From: Clostridiaceae bacterium
Lineage (GTDB): Bacteria; Bacillota; Clostridia; Acetivibrionales; Acetivibrionaceae
DNA length: 44,919 bases
Reading direction: 5' to 3'
Assembly: GCA_012519925.1 (NCBI GenBank)
Contig: JAAYPF010000105.1
Location: forward strand, 1-44,919
The position numbers and the translations under genes were made by a program. The notes beneath the pieces are model-generated. The model made no database searches and had not been told where the DNA came from. It saw nothing but the letters and a program-made list of their open reading frames with translations. Positions 16,279 to 25,699 of this stretch are shown here, piece by piece (within the stretch, counting starts at the first letter, position 1; every line of letters begins with the position of its first letter).

Positions 16279-16920
16279 ATGAGGTATTTAACTATTGCAT
16301 TATCAAAAGGAAGGCTTACAGAGCTTTCGGTGGAGCTTTTTGAAGCTATAGGATTAGATTGTACTGAACTTAAAGGTTCATCAAGAAAGCTGATTTTAAC
16401 CGATGAAAAAAATAAGATCAAGTTTTTTCTTGCAAAACCAAGTGATGTGCCTACTTATGTTGAATACGGTGCTGCGGATTTAGGAATTGTGGGTAAGGAT
16501 ACTCTTTTAGAAGAGGGAAGACATCTTTATGAGGTGTTGAACTTGGGATTTGCTGCGTGCAGAATGGTAGTGGCAGGTCCAGCTGAGCTTCAAGGGAAGC
16601 TCGATCAATTCAATAATAAGAGGGTGGCAACAAAATATCCACGAATTGCAAGGGAATACTTTGAACATAAAAGAAGAGAGTCTATTGAGGTAATCAAGCT
16701 AAACGGTTCAGTAGAGCTTGCTCCACTAGTCGGATTGTCGGAAGTGATAGTTGACTTAGTAGAAAGCGGAAGGACTCTTAAAGAAAACGGTTTGGTAGTT
16801 TTAGATCATATTGCGGACATTAGTGCAAGGATGGTTGTTAACAGAGTGAGTATGAAGATGGAAAGTGAACGGATAAACAATATAGTAGACGGAATTAGAA
16901 AAGAAATTGAAAAGAGGTGA
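16279..16920 (+). CDS. hisG: ATP phosphoribosyltransferase, short form
   Basis: First step of histidine synthesis: PRPP plus ATP gives phosphoribosyl-ATP. The 213-residue product is the short form without the C-terminal regulatory domain, so it needs HisZ. Typical motifs are IALSKGRL at the N-terminus, the substrate loop [21 protein letters not shown], and the PRPP-binding type segment [18 protein letters not shown] lies before ATG 16279. Tightly packed between hisZ and hisD. Confidence 0.97.
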   Translation: MRYLTIALSKGRLTELSVELFEAIGLDCTELKGSSRKLILTDEKNKIKFFLAKPSDVPTYVEYGAADLGIVGKDTLLEEGRHLYEVLNLGFAACRMVVAGPAELQGKLDQFNNKRVATKYPRIAREYFEHKRRESIEVIKLNGSVELAPLVGLSEVIVDLVESGRTLKENGLVVLDHIADISARMVVNRVSMKMESERINNIVDGIRKEIEKR

Positions 16921-16928
16921 ATTAAGCA

Positions 16929-18221
16929 ATGATACAGTTTATAGACTTGCGATCAAATAAAGACAGCGATATTTTTAACAAGCTGACCTCAAGAAGCCAG
17001 ATTGAATACGGGGATATTCAAGACAGGGTTTCAGATATAGTAAATAATGTTAAGATGAATGGAGATACGGCTGTATTTGAGTATACTGCCATGTTTGACA
17101 AGACGGAACTTCGCTCTGAAGATTTGATGGTGTCGCACACGGAGATAGAAGAAGCTTATAAAAAGGTCGACAAGGAGCTCATAGAAGTGATTAAAAGGGC
17201 TAGAGATAACATAGCTCAATTCCATGAGAAACAGTTAGAAAAGTCATGGTTTACAACAAGTGAAGACGGTGTTATATTAGGTCAGTTATATAATCCCATT
17301 GAAATCGTAGGAATATATTCACCGGGAGGTACGGCAGCCTACCCTTCATCAGTTCTGATGAATGCTGTTCCAGCTATGGTTGCCGGTGTGAAAAGAATTG
17401 TAATGGTTACACCACCGGGAGGGGCTAACGGAATTAATCCTGCTATACTTGTGGCAGCTAATGAAGCAGGAGTAAACGAGATTTATAGGATTGGTGGTGC
17501 ACAGGCTGTGGCTGCCTTAGCCTTTGGTACACAAACCATACCTAAGGTTGATAAAGTTGTAGGACCGGGCAATATATATGTGGCAATGGCAAAGAGGATG
17601 GTCTATGGGTATTGTGACATAGATATGATTGCGGGACCAAGTGAAATAATGGTTGTTGCCGATGAAACAGCAAATCCGAGATTTGTAGCTGCAGATATGC
17701 TTTCTCAGGCAGAACACGATGCAATTGCATCCTCAGTATTAGTAACCACTTCGGAAAAGTTAACCGGAGAAGTCAAACGTGAATTGGAGACTCAACTTAA
17801 TCAGTTGCCGAGAAAGGAAATGGCAGAGAAGTCTTTGAGGGACTTTGGTGCAATTATATTGGTTGACTCTATTGACAGTGCAATAGATGTTGTAAATAAG
17901 ATTGCTCCCGAGCATCTCGAACTTTGCGTAAACGAGCCCTTTGGACTTATCAGCTATATAAAAAATGCAGGAGCTATTTTCCTGGGAAATTACTCCTCGG
18001 AGCCTTTAGGTGACTATTATGCAGGACCAAATCATGTATTGCCTACAAGTGGAACGGCAAGGTTTTTCTCACCACTTAATATTTCTGAATTTATGAAAAA
18101 ATCCAGCCTTATATCTTATTCAAAAAAGGCTTTAGAGAAGGTAAAAGACGATGTTATAATGTTTGCTGAGGCTGAAGGGCTTAAAGCACATGCTAATGCA
18201 ATTAGGGTGAGGTTTGAGTAG
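16929..18221 (+). CDS. hisD: Histidinol dehydrogenase
   Basis: Last two oxidation steps, L-histidinol to L-histidine, with NAD and zinc. The 430-residue protein has the family core (GPGNIYVAMAKR, GPSEIMVVAD). The zinc-site segment is LSQAEHD and the catalytic Glu-His is in APEHLEL, followed by GPNHVLPTSGTARF. It starts eight bases after hisG with GAGGTG as ribosome site. Confidence 0.97.
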   Translation: MIQFIDLRSNKDSDIFNKLTSRSQIEYGDIQDRVSDIVNNVKMNGDTAVFEYTAMFDKTELRSEDLMVSHTEIEEAYKKVDKELIEVIKRARDNIAQFHEKQLEKSWFTTSEDGVILGQLYNPIEIVGIYSPGGTAAYPSSVLMNAVPAMVAGVKRIVMVTPPGGANGINPAILVAANEAGVNEIYRIGGAQAVAALAFGTQTIPKVDKVVGPGNIYVAMAKRMVYGYCDIDMIAGPSEIMVVADETANPRFVAADMLSQAEHDAIASSVLVTTSEKLTGEVKRELETQLNQLPRKEMAEKSLRDFGAIILVDSIDSAIDVVNKIAPEHLELCVNEPFGLISYIKNAGAIFLGNYSSEPLGDYYAGPNHVLPTSGTARFFSPLNISEFMKKSSLISYSKKALEKVKDDVIMFAEAEGLKAHANAIRVRFE

Positions 18222-18288
18222 TTTTTCGACAAGTCACAATAAAAACAAAAGCTGTTTTGCGTTTTGTTTAGGAAAGAGGGGAGCTTAA

Positions 18289-19362
18289 ATGATAAATAAA
18301 TTAATAAGACCTGAACTTAAGGGGTTTATGCCCTATACTACAAATCAGGCGAATTATAGAGTAAAACTTGATGCAAATGAGAGTCCGTTTGATTTACCAA
18401 TGAGCGTAAGAAAGAAGCTAGCAGATATAATAATGGAGGGTCCGGGGTTAAATTTGTATCCCGATACCGAGTCTATTGAGCTTAGAAAGACACTGTCGGC
18501 TCACTGGGGAGTTGACATGGAGGGTATCGTAGTTGGAACAGGTTCGGATCAACTGATACAGGTTCTGATTAATACTTTTGTAGGTAAAGGGGATAGGGTG
18601 GTTTGCCCGGCACCTTCTTTCGGTATGTATAAAATTGATACTATAATAGGCGGCGGTACCGCTGTTGAGGTAGAGTTGAAAGAGGAAAACAATTTTGAGT
18701 ATGAGATAGAGGAGTTTATACAAACAGCTATAAATGAAGAGGCAAAGCTGGTTATTCTTTGTACTCCAAACAATCCTACAGGGAATCTACTTTCACTAAG
18801 ATGTATTGAGAAGATTTGCATTAATTGTCCAAAAACAGTGATAGCTGTTGATGAGGCATATGCGGAATTTGCAGATGAATCGGCAGCCTCGCTTTTACCA
18901 AGGTTTGAAAACCTAATAGTGCTTCGTACGCTGTCAAAAGCATATGGTCTTGCAGGGATTCGCTGCGGTTACTCACTAAGCAACAAGGCTATGGCAGAAG
19001 AGCTTAGCAAGGTTAAGCCGCCTTATAATATAAGCTCTCTATCCCAACTGGTTGCCCAACTAGTTTTTGAGGCAAGGGGAGAAATAGAAAGCCAGATAAA
19101 ATATCTGACTGAGCAAAGGGCGTATTTATCGAGGGAACTTGAAAAGTTTGATGGAGTGCGTATTTATCCATCAGGTGCTAATTATATCCTAGTAAAGTTG
19201 CCCAATGCAAATGAAGTAGCTAAGGAACTTGAAAGACGAGGAATACTTGTAAGAAGTTATAGTGACCCCGTTCTTAGCAAGTATATAAGAATAAGTGTTG
19301 GAACTAAAGAACAGAATGATATTTTGCTTGAAGAACTAAAGAGTATTATTAGGCAGGCATAA
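18289..19362 (+). CDS. hisC: Histidinol-phosphate aminotransferase
   Basis: A PLP enzyme converting imidazole-acetol phosphate and glutamate to histidinol phosphate. The 357-residue product is a fold-type I aminotransferase with NPTGN, the DEAYAEF loop, the PLP lysine in LRTLSKAYGLAG and the phosphate-binding Arg near SNKAM. A 67-base gap after hisD has no clear terminator, so it stays in the operon. The position makes HisC the best call among related aminotransferases. Confidence 0.94.
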   Translation: MINKLIRPELKGFMPYTTNQANYRVKLDANESPFDLPMSVRKKLADIIMEGPGLNLYPDTESIELRKTLSAHWGVDMEGIVVGTGSDQLIQVLINTFVGKGDRVVCPAPSFGMYKIDTIIGGGTAVEVELKEENNFEYEIEEFIQTAINEEAKLVILCTPNNPTGNLLSLRCIEKICINCPKTVIAVDEAYAEFADESAASLLPRFENLIVLRTLSKAYGLAGIRCGYSLSNKAMAEELSKVKPPYNISSLSQLVAQLVFEARGEIESQIKYLTEQRAYLSRELEKFDGVRIYPSGANYILVKLPNANEVAKELERRGILVRSYSDPVLSKYIRISVGTKEQNDILLEELKSIIRQA

Positions 19363-19427
19363 GAAAGGGTTATATTTAATTCATCATATTTATTAAAATA
19401 TACCTCAAGAAATTTTATTTAACTTAG

Positions 19428-19456
19428 TGGAATTAAAAGCCTTGTTCTGTTATAAT
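19428..19456 (+). promoter_or_regulatory. Possible internal promoter before hisB
   Basis: TATAAT (19451-19456) preceded by TGT (extended -10) with a weak -35 TGGAAT (19428-19433). It lies in the 134-base hisC-hisB gap. Confidence 0.35.
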
Positions 19457-19496
19457 AAAAAATATTTATAAAGATGTGTATGGAGGCAGCTATTCA

Positions 19497-20084
19497 ATGG
19501 ATAGAAAATCTCAAATCAGTAGAAAAACTGGTGAAACAGATATTAACCTTAGTTTAAAGCTGGACGGTTCCGGCAAGAGCAATATTGATACCGGAGTGGG
19601 CTTCTTAGATCACATGCTTGATCTGTTTACAAGACATGGTTTGTTTGAGTTGGAAGTTAGTGCAAAAGGTGACATTCATGTTGATGCACACCACACAGTT
19701 GAGGATGTGGGTATTGTATTGGGGCAAGCCATAAAAGAAGCTTTAGGAGATAAGAAATCCATTAAGCGATATGGTTCTTGCTTTGTTCCTATGGATGAAA
19801 CTTTAGCATTAGTAGCCATGGACTTAAGCGGAAGACCTTTTCTGGTTTTTGATGCATCTCTACCAGCCCAAAAGCTTGGTACTATGGAAACGGAACTGGT
19901 GGAAGAGTTTTTTAGAGCAGTTGCTTTCAATGCAGATATGAATTTACATATCAAGTTGTTACATGGATACAATACGCATCATATAATTGAAGCTATTTTT
20001 AAAGCCTTTGGGAGGGCATTGGATCAAGCTGTAATGATTGACGACAGAATTGAAGGTGTAATGTCTACAAAAGGCTCTTTATAA
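19497..20084 (+). CDS. hisB: Imidazoleglycerol-phosphate dehydratase
   Basis: Removes water from imidazoleglycerol phosphate. The 195-residue monofunctional enzyme shows the metal-binding motifs [23 protein letters not shown] and the second set [14 protein letters not shown]. The HAD phosphatase domain of the enterobacterial fused HisB is absent. ATG 19497 is used, not GTG 19476, because GGAGG (19482-19486) lies between. A separate histidinol-phosphatase gene is not in this window. Confidence 0.96.
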   Translation: MDRKSQISRKTGETDINLSLKLDGSGKSNIDTGVGFLDHMLDLFTRHGLFELEVSAKGDIHVDAHHTVEDVGIVLGQAIKEALGDKKSIKRYGSCFVPMDETLALVAMDLSGRPFLVFDASLPAQKLGTMETELVEEFFRAVAFNADMNLHIKLLHGYNTHHIIEAIFKAFGRALDQAVMIDDRIEGVMSTKGSL

Positions 20085-20115
20085 TAAATTTTATTAGTAG
20101 GAGTGTAAAAGAGCT

Positions 20116-21000
20116 ATGTTAATAAATGATACAGATTTTATTAAATTACCACTGCATATTAAGGGTAAAGTGAGAAATGTCTATGATTTAGGCGATAAGC
20201 TACTTATCGTAGTTACCGACAGGATTTCAGCTTTTGATGTGGTTTTTCCAAATCTTATACCTAATAAGGGTAAGGTACTCAACAGCATTTCGGAGTTCTG
20301 GTTTGATTACTCAAAGGACATTATTGACAACCACGTTATTACTACCGATGTAAGTCAATATCCCGAAGGCTTGTCACAGTTCAAGGAAGAACTTCAGGGC
20401 AGATCAATGTTAGTTAAGAAGATAAAGATGGTGGAGGCCGAGTGCATAGTTAGAGGATATCTTGAGGGGTCCGGTCTAAAAGATTATAAAGAGACAGGAA
20501 GCATATGCGGTATAAAGCTTCCAGAAGGTTTGAAGCAGGGTGACAAACTACCTGAACCTATTTTTACACCATCAACGAAAGCGTCGGAAGGACATGACCA
20601 AAATGTTAGTTTTGAAGAACTCTGTGATGTAATAGGTAGCGATCTTGCAAATCAACTTAAAGAGAAAAGTATTGCTTTGTACAATAAAGCAAGTAAATAC
20701 GCAGAAAGTAAAGGAATTATTCTTGCTGATACTAAGTTTGAATTTGGTTTTGCCGATGGCAAACTTATAGTTGCTGATGAAGTGTTCACTCCAGATTCAT
20801 CAAGGTTCTGGGACATGAAAGAGTATGAGCCAGGACGTCCTCAAAAGAGTTTTGACAAACAATTCCTTAGAGAATATCTTGAATCCATCACTTGGGACAA
20901 GAAACCACCGGCACCTGAATTACCAGAGGATGTAATAAGAAATACTGAGCTTAAGTATATAGAAGCGTACGAGCGTTTGACAGGTAAAAAGTTGGTATAG
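20116..21000 (+). CDS. purC: SAICAR synthetase
   Basis: De novo purine step: CAIR, aspartate and ATP give SAICAR. The 294-residue product has the nucleotide-binding N-terminus (GKVRNVYDLGDKLLIVVTDR), the substrate segment VEAECIVRGYLEGSGLKDY, FTPSTKASEGHD and DEVFTPDSSRFWDM. The length fits the longer, yeast Ade1-like form rather than the 237-residue E. coli form. It sits inside the his cluster, 31 bases after hisB. The link is metabolic: the HisF/HisH reaction releases AICAR, which joins the purine pathway shortly after SAICAR. Confidence 0.95.
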   Translation: MLINDTDFIKLPLHIKGKVRNVYDLGDKLLIVVTDRISAFDVVFPNLIPNKGKVLNSISEFWFDYSKDIIDNHVITTDVSQYPEGLSQFKEELQGRSMLVKKIKMVEAECIVRGYLEGSGLKDYKETGSICGIKLPEGLKQGDKLPEPIFTPSTKASEGHDQNVSFEELCDVIGSDLANQLKEKSIALYNKASKYAESKGIILADTKFEFGFADGKLIVADEVFTPDSSRFWDMKEYEPGRPQKSFDKQFLREYLESITWDKKPPAPELPEDVIRNTELKYIEAYERLTGKKLV

Positions 21001-21049
21001 GCTATTTAAGATAATAACCTATTCATTATTTATGCCACAAATCCCATCA

Positions 21050-21069
21050 TGAAAGCTTAAAAGCTTTCA
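21050..21069. repeat. Palindrome between purC and hisH
   Basis: TGAAAGCTT and AAGCTTTCA around AA in the 162-base gap. A short hairpin GACC/GGTC followed by T-rich sequence lies further on (about 21122-21143). It could be an attenuator or processing site inside the operon. Confidence 0.4.
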
Positions 21070-21162
21070 AACAGATGAACATTATTAGCAGTACGAAAAG
21101 TGTAAATCGACTTTTTCAAAGGACCGATGGTCTAGTTGTTTTTTAGTTTGGAGTGAATGTAT

Positions 21163-21798
21163 TTGATAGCTATTATAGATTATGAAGTGGGAAATTTAGG
21201 GAGTGTGGAAAAGGCATTACATTTTATTGGATGTGATGCAGAGGTATCTTCTGACCGAGATTTCATATTAAGTGCAGATGCGGTGGTATTACCAGGAGTA
21301 GGTGCGTTTGCCGACGCCATGGAGAACCTAAAAAGACATGACATGATAAATGTTATACATACTGTGATTGAAAGAGGCAAACCTTTTCTAGGTATATGTT
21401 TAGGTATGCAGCTTTTGTTTGAGTACAGTGAAGAGGGTGGAGAAAATGTTCAGGGATTGAACATTTTAAAGGGAGCAATTCGTCAACTTCCACGAAATAT
21501 GGATTTAAAAGTACCTCATATGGGATGGAATCTGCTCAAAACAAAAGGTAACCCAGCATTATTTAGCAATTTGTCGAAAGCTCCCTATGTTTATTTTGTT
21601 CACTCCTATTATTTAGATACTCCCGATAAAGATATTGTTATTGGAGATAGCAGTTACGGAATTACTTTCTCTGTTGCTGTTCAAAAGGAGAACGTATTTG
21701 CAACGCAGTTTCATCCTGAAAAGAGCGGAGAAGTAGGGCTTGAAATATTGAGAAATTTTGTTAGGATAGCAAAACTTGATAAACAAGTATTAGCATGA
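21163..21798 (+). CDS. hisH: Imidazole glycerol phosphate synthase, glutaminase subunit
   Basis: A class I glutamine amidotransferase that feeds ammonia to HisF. The 211-residue product has IDYEVGNLGSV, the nucleophile Cys79 in FLGICLGMQLL and the His-Glu pair in ATQFHPEKSG. The ATG at 21157 is one base from GGAGTG, so TTG 21163 is the likelier start and gives the family N-terminus MIAIIDY. It is followed after 109 bases by hisA. Confidence 0.95.
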   Translation: MIAIIDYEVGNLGSVEKALHFIGCDAEVSSDRDFILSADAVVLPGVGAFADAMENLKRHDMINVIHTVIERGKPFLGICLGMQLLFEYSEEGGENVQGLNILKGAIRQLPRNMDLKVPHMGWNLLKTKGNPALFSNLSKAPYVYFVHSYYLDTPDKDIVIGDSSYGITFSVAVQKENVFATQFHPEKSGEVGLEILRNFVRIAKLDKQVLA

Positions 21799-21907
21799 TG
21801 TTTCGTAGCTTAAAGGTGAGAGGCACAAACAAGCGTGCATTTGTAGTATTATAGATACTAAAAATAGTGGTATCGAAAAGCAACAGTATATTCAGGAGGG
21901 CTAGTTA

Positions 21908-22621
21908 ATGATTATTTATCCTGCGGTGGATGTAAGAGACGGAAAATGCGTAAGGCTTACGCAAGGAGAATTTAACAAGGAAACAGTTTATGCCGACAAT
22001 CCTGTAGAGATGGCTCTTAGGTGGGCGGAATTAGGAGCGGAATACTTACATGTAGTTGATTTAGATGGTGCAAGGACAGGTAAAGGACAAAATCTTGATG
22101 TTATTAGCGAAATGGCTGCAAAGATAGGAATTCCTGTTCAACTAGGTGGAGGCATTCGTACTATTAAAATGATTGAATCTGTACTGGGCAAAGGTATAAA
22201 AAGGGTAATTCTTGGAACTTCAGCTGTTAAAGATCCAGAGCTTGTTAAATGTGCAATTAAGAACTTTGAAGACAATGTAGTTATAGGTATAGATGCAAAA
22301 GACGGTATGGTAGCCATTGAAGGCTGGGAAAAGACAAGCGAATTTAAGGCAGTGGATTTTGCAAAGAAGATGGAGAGTTTAGGAGCTAAGACAATTATTT
22401 ATACCGACATAGCTAGGGATGGAATGTTGAATGGTCCTAATCTAAAGGCTATGGAGGAAATGGTTAAAGCAGTAAATATTGATGTAATAGCTTCTGGTGG
22501 AGTAGGAAAAATTGAAGATATAAAAAATCTTAAACAAGTCGGTGTTTCCGGTGCAATAGTGGGAAGAGCTTTATATACTGGAGATGTAGATTTGAGGCAG
22601 GCTATTGAGATAGGGCGATAA
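21908..22621 (+). CDS. hisA: ProFAR isomerase
   Basis: An Amadori isomerase that opens the ribose of ProFAR to give PRFAR. A 237-residue beta/alpha barrel with the catalytic Asp pair in AVDVRDGKCVRL and GIDAKDGMVA, and phosphate-binding GGGIR and ASGGVGKIEDI. GGAGGG lies before ATG 21908. Confidence 0.97.
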   Translation: MIIYPAVDVRDGKCVRLTQGEFNKETVYADNPVEMALRWAELGAEYLHVVDLDGARTGKGQNLDVISEMAAKIGIPVQLGGGIRTIKMIESVLGKGIKRVILGTSAVKDPELVKCAIKNFEDNVVIGIDAKDGMVAIEGWEKTSEFKAVDFAKKMESLGAKTIIYTDIARDGMLNGPNLKAMEEMVKAVNIDVIASGGVGKIEDIKNLKQVGVSGAIVGRALYTGDVDLRQAIEIGR

Positions 22622-22659
22622 GCTAGGTTGTTGAGTCGTTACAATAAGGAGTGGTTAGA

Positions 22660-23421
22660 ATGTTGACAAAGCGTATAATTCCATGTCTTGATGTACATGA
22701 TGGCAGGGTTGTAAAAGGAGTAAATTTTGTGAATATCAGAGATGCTGGTGATCCAGTAGAAATTGCAGCATTTTACGATAAAGCCGGTGCCGATGAGCTC
22801 ACTTTTTTAGATATTACAGCAACTTCCGATGCAAGAAATATTATGCTTGATGTTGTAAGCAGAGTTGCAGAACAGGTATTTATTCCTTTCACTGTTGGTG
22901 GAGGCATAAGAACTGTAGATGATTTTCGACAGATACTAAAGGCTGGTGCGGATAAAATTTCCGTGAACTCTGCAGCTGTAAAAAGACCTGAGCTTATATC
23001 CGAAGCAGCATTGCGTTTTGGTAGCCAATGTGTTGTAGTTGCAATAGATGCAAAAAGACGTGATGATAACTCTGGCTGGGACGTTTATTTAAACGGCGGA
23101 AGGATTAATACAGGAAAAGATGTCATAGAATGGGCAGTTGAAGCTGAAAAGATGGGTGCTGGAGAGATTTTGCTCACAAGCATGGATTGTGATGGAACAA
23201 AAGCCGGTTACGATATTGAGTTGACACGAAAGGTTTCTGAAAGTGTAGGTATTCCTATAATAGCTTCAGGTGGTGCAGGAACCATGGAACATTTCTATGA
23301 TGCTCTAGTTGATGGGAAAGCGGATGCTATACTTGCAGCTTCGTTATTCCACTTTAAAGAAATGGAAATAATGGATTTAAAACGATATTTAAAACAAAGA
23401 GGAATTGAAGTAAGGATGTAA
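22660..23421 (+). CDS. hisF: Imidazole glycerol phosphate synthase, cyclase subunit
   Basis: Pairs with HisH to make imidazoleglycerol phosphate and AICAR. A 253-residue half-barrel duplication with [39 protein letters not shown] (second catalytic Asp) and [16 protein letters not shown] 22660 is well placed after AAGGAGTGG; the in-frame GTG 22651 overlaps that site. Confidence 0.97.
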   Translation: MLTKRIIPCLDVHDGRVVKGVNFVNIRDAGDPVEIAAFYDKAGADELTFLDITATSDARNIMLDVVSRVAEQVFIPFTVGGGIRTVDDFRQILKAGADKISVNSAAVKRPELISEAALRFGSQCVVVAIDAKRRDDNSGWDVYLNGGRINTGKDVIEWAVEAEKMGAGEILLTSMDCDGTKAGYDIELTRKVSESVGIPIIASGGAGTMEHFYDALVDGKADAILAASLFHFKEMEIMDLKRYLKQRGIEVRM

Positions 23422-23438
23422 ATGGGGGGATAGAAGAT

Positions 23439-24098
23439 ATGAAAGAATTATTAAAACAAATTAAATTTGATAGCAATGGTTTGGTTCCTGCTATAGCTCA
23501 GGACTATAAGACAAATGAAGTTCTTATGATGGCTTATATGAACGAAGAGGCTTTCATAAAATCCATGGAAACAGGTAAAGTTCACTATTTTAGCAGAAGC
23601 AGGAACAAGCTTTGGCTAAAGGGCGAGACTTCGGGTCATTTCCAGACCATTAAATCTATGAGCTTAGATTGCGACGGTGATACCCTGTTAGTTAAGGTCG
23701 AGCAAATTGAAGCTGCATGTCATACAGGACACTATTCCTGTTTCTATAGAGAACTTAGCAAAGACGGCATTAAGGAAACTTCCGACAAAGTATTTGATGA
23801 AAAGAGTGTATACGCAGATAAGTCAAAAATACTTAAAGAAGTATATAATGTAATTGTGGATAGAAAAATAAATCCTAAGGAAGGTTCGTATACCAACTAC
23901 CTGTTTGAAAAAGGTATTGATAAAATGCTTAAAAAAGTTGGAGAAGAGGCAGCAGAAGTTATTATTGCATCAAAAAATACTGATAATGGCGAAGTAATAT
24001 ATGAAATTTCCGATCTTATATATCACTTATCCGTGTTGATGGTTGAAAGAGGAATCAATTTTGATGATATATTTGATGAGCTTGGAAAGAGAAGGTAA
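23439..24098 (+). CDS. hisIE: Bifunctional PR-AMP cyclohydrolase / PR-ATP pyrophosphatase
   Basis: Catalyses steps two and three of the pathway. The 219-residue fusion has an N-terminal HisI domain (about 1-110) with the metal ligands in [15 protein letters not shown] and [13 protein letters not shown]-terminal HisE domain (about 125-215) follows with [16 protein letters not shown] and the helical metal-binding segment [14 protein letters not shown]. It starts 17 bases after hisF. Confidence 0.96.
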   Translation: MKELLKQIKFDSNGLVPAIAQDYKTNEVLMMAYMNEEAFIKSMETGKVHYFSRSRNKLWLKGETSGHFQTIKSMSLDCDGDTLLVKVEQIEAACHTGHYSCFYRELSKDGIKETSDKVFDEKSVYADKSKILKEVYNVIVDRKINPKEGSYTNYLFEKGIDKMLKKVGEEAAEVIIASKNTDNGEVIYEISDLIYHLSVLMVERGINFDDIFDELGKRR

Positions 24099-24119
24099 AC
24101 ATTCTTTGGAGGTGTAATC

Positions 24120-25256
24120 TTGGATAAATATAAACTAGAACGTCTGCTAAGGCGAGAAGAGGGGCCGAAGCTTGACTTTAAGGCAACACTGAATTTATCC
24201 ACAGAAAGCGAAAAGAAGGAACTGACTAAAGATGTTATAGCGATGGCAAACTCAAGAGGCGGAAGAGGTTATATAGTTTTTGGGGTGGAGGATAAGACTA
24301 AGAATATACTTGGAATAACTCCGCTCGCTTACAAGGAAGAACAGGTTCAACAAATCATATATAACCGTTGTGATCCGCCTATACCATTGTCCTTGGACTT
24401 TATAGAGTATGAAGGGAAGACTCTAGCCGTTCTAACGGTTTTTAAGAGTCATCACAAGCCCCACCAGATGATACAAAATGGGGCGTTTTATGTAAGAAGG
24501 GGCTCTACTACTGACTTTGCCAGAAGGAGTGAATTGGCAAATATTTTTCAGCAGTACGGGTTTATGACTTATGAGACGGTTATTCTAAAGAATGTTCCTA
24601 TGAGCGAACTTGATAATAACCTCTTACGCAATTATTTTAGTAATCTAAATGTAGTAAGTGACAACCCGAGTAAAATTATCCTAGAAGCTCTAGGTATAGT
24701 TGGACAGACCGTTGAAGAGGATTACCACCCAACAATTGGCGGTCTTTTGTTGTTTGGAAAGAATCCATCAATTTATTTGCCCCATGTTTATATAAAAGTT
24801 ACAAATAAGAAAGAAGTAAAAATGTTCTATGGAAGCATCCTTAATATGCTAGATGAAGTCTCCGACTATCTAAAGAGCGTGATAAACAATGAGAAGTATC
24901 CCTTTGAAGCCTTAGAAGAAGTAATTGCCAATGCTCTTGTTCATCGTGATTATTTAGATAACTCAAGAGGAATTACAATATCCATAACCGACAAAAACAT
25001 AGAGATAAGTAATCCCGGAGCCCTGATTGCAGAGAACAGCGTTTACAAATTCATTAAAGAAAACAACCCCAACAGAAGGAATTCCTGGCTTTACCAAAGA
25101 CTTCTGACTCTTGATCCCAAAAAACGTTTTATGAAATCCGGTATGGGCATGACCAGAATTAAAACAGCCTTTAGAGATATCGGAAAAGTAAAGTTTGTCA
25201 ACATAGGTTCTCAAAACCTATTCAAAGTGTTACTCCCACCAATAGCGAATAAATGA
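24120..25256 (+). CDS. AlbA_2/HATPase_c_4 regulator-like protein
   Basis: The 378-residue protein combines an N-terminal AlbA_2 (Schlafen-type) domain with a C-terminal segment of the HATPase_c_4 family. The AlbA_2 part (about 12-125) has GPKLDFKATL, AMANSRGGRGYIVFGVED and FYVRRGSTT. The C-terminal part (about 255-345) has FEALEEVIANALVHRDYLD and EISNPGAL. Such proteins are often annotated as transcriptional regulators or RecG-like helicases, but no helicase motifs are seen. It starts with TTG 24120 after GGAGGTG, 21 bases from hisIE, so it is probably the last gene of the his transcript. A role in his control is only a guess. Confidence 0.8.
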   Translation: MDKYKLERLLRREEGPKLDFKATLNLSTESEKKELTKDVIAMANSRGGRGYIVFGVEDKTKNILGITPLAYKEEQVQQIIYNRCDPPIPLSLDFIEYEGKTLAVLTVFKSHHKPHQMIQNGAFYVRRGSTTDFARRSELANIFQQYGFMTYETVILKNVPMSELDNNLLRNYFSNLNVVSDNPSKIILEALGIVGQTVEEDYHPTIGGLLLFGKNPSIYLPHVYIKVTNKKEVKMFYGSILNMLDEVSDYLKSVINNEKYPFEALEEVIANALVHRDYLDNSRGITISITDKNIEISNPGALIAENSVYKFIKENNPNRRNSWLYQRLLTLDPKKRFMKSGMGMTRIKTAFRDIGKVKFVNIGSQNLFKVLLPPIANK

Positions 25257-25699
25257 TTTTTTAAATCAAACAGTTAAATTTCATCTCCTATATTACACAT
25301 ATATATCTGAGTTTATTTTAACTTAAATGTATGTGTTTATTGGTGTCAAAAGAAAAAATATTTCTTTCATACGGTCACCTTTAAGGTCAATTTTTTGAAT
25401 ACTATTATGGCAATACATCAATACCTTTGATATTTCATTATCTTCGTATATTATCCTTGGAAGGTATTTGATTAGGCGTTTAGTATATATTCCTTACTAT
25501 TAAAGCTCTATTCTATACTGATCATAGTACCAAATTATGACGCCATAAATAAAATATTGTTTCACGTATTAGAAATATAAGTCAGCTTAAAATCGAGACT
25601 TAAAGAGAGAACTATTTTCTATTAAAGTAAGTTGATGGATAAAAATAGGTATGATATAATGTTAAAATATTTCAAATATTTTTATAGGGGGATACAAAA
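25257..25699. other. Gene-free region before the propeller gene
   Basis: 443 AT-rich bases without a gene or strong terminator. A promoter lies at its right end. Confidence 0.6.
25632..25660 (+). promoter_or_regulatory. Sigma-A-like promoter of the dockerin-propeller gene
   Basis: TTGATG (25632-25637), 17 bases, TATAAT (25655-25660), about 33 bases before the ribosome site. No CCCCC/CGAA element is seen here, unlike the two hydrolase genes. Confidence 0.55.
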
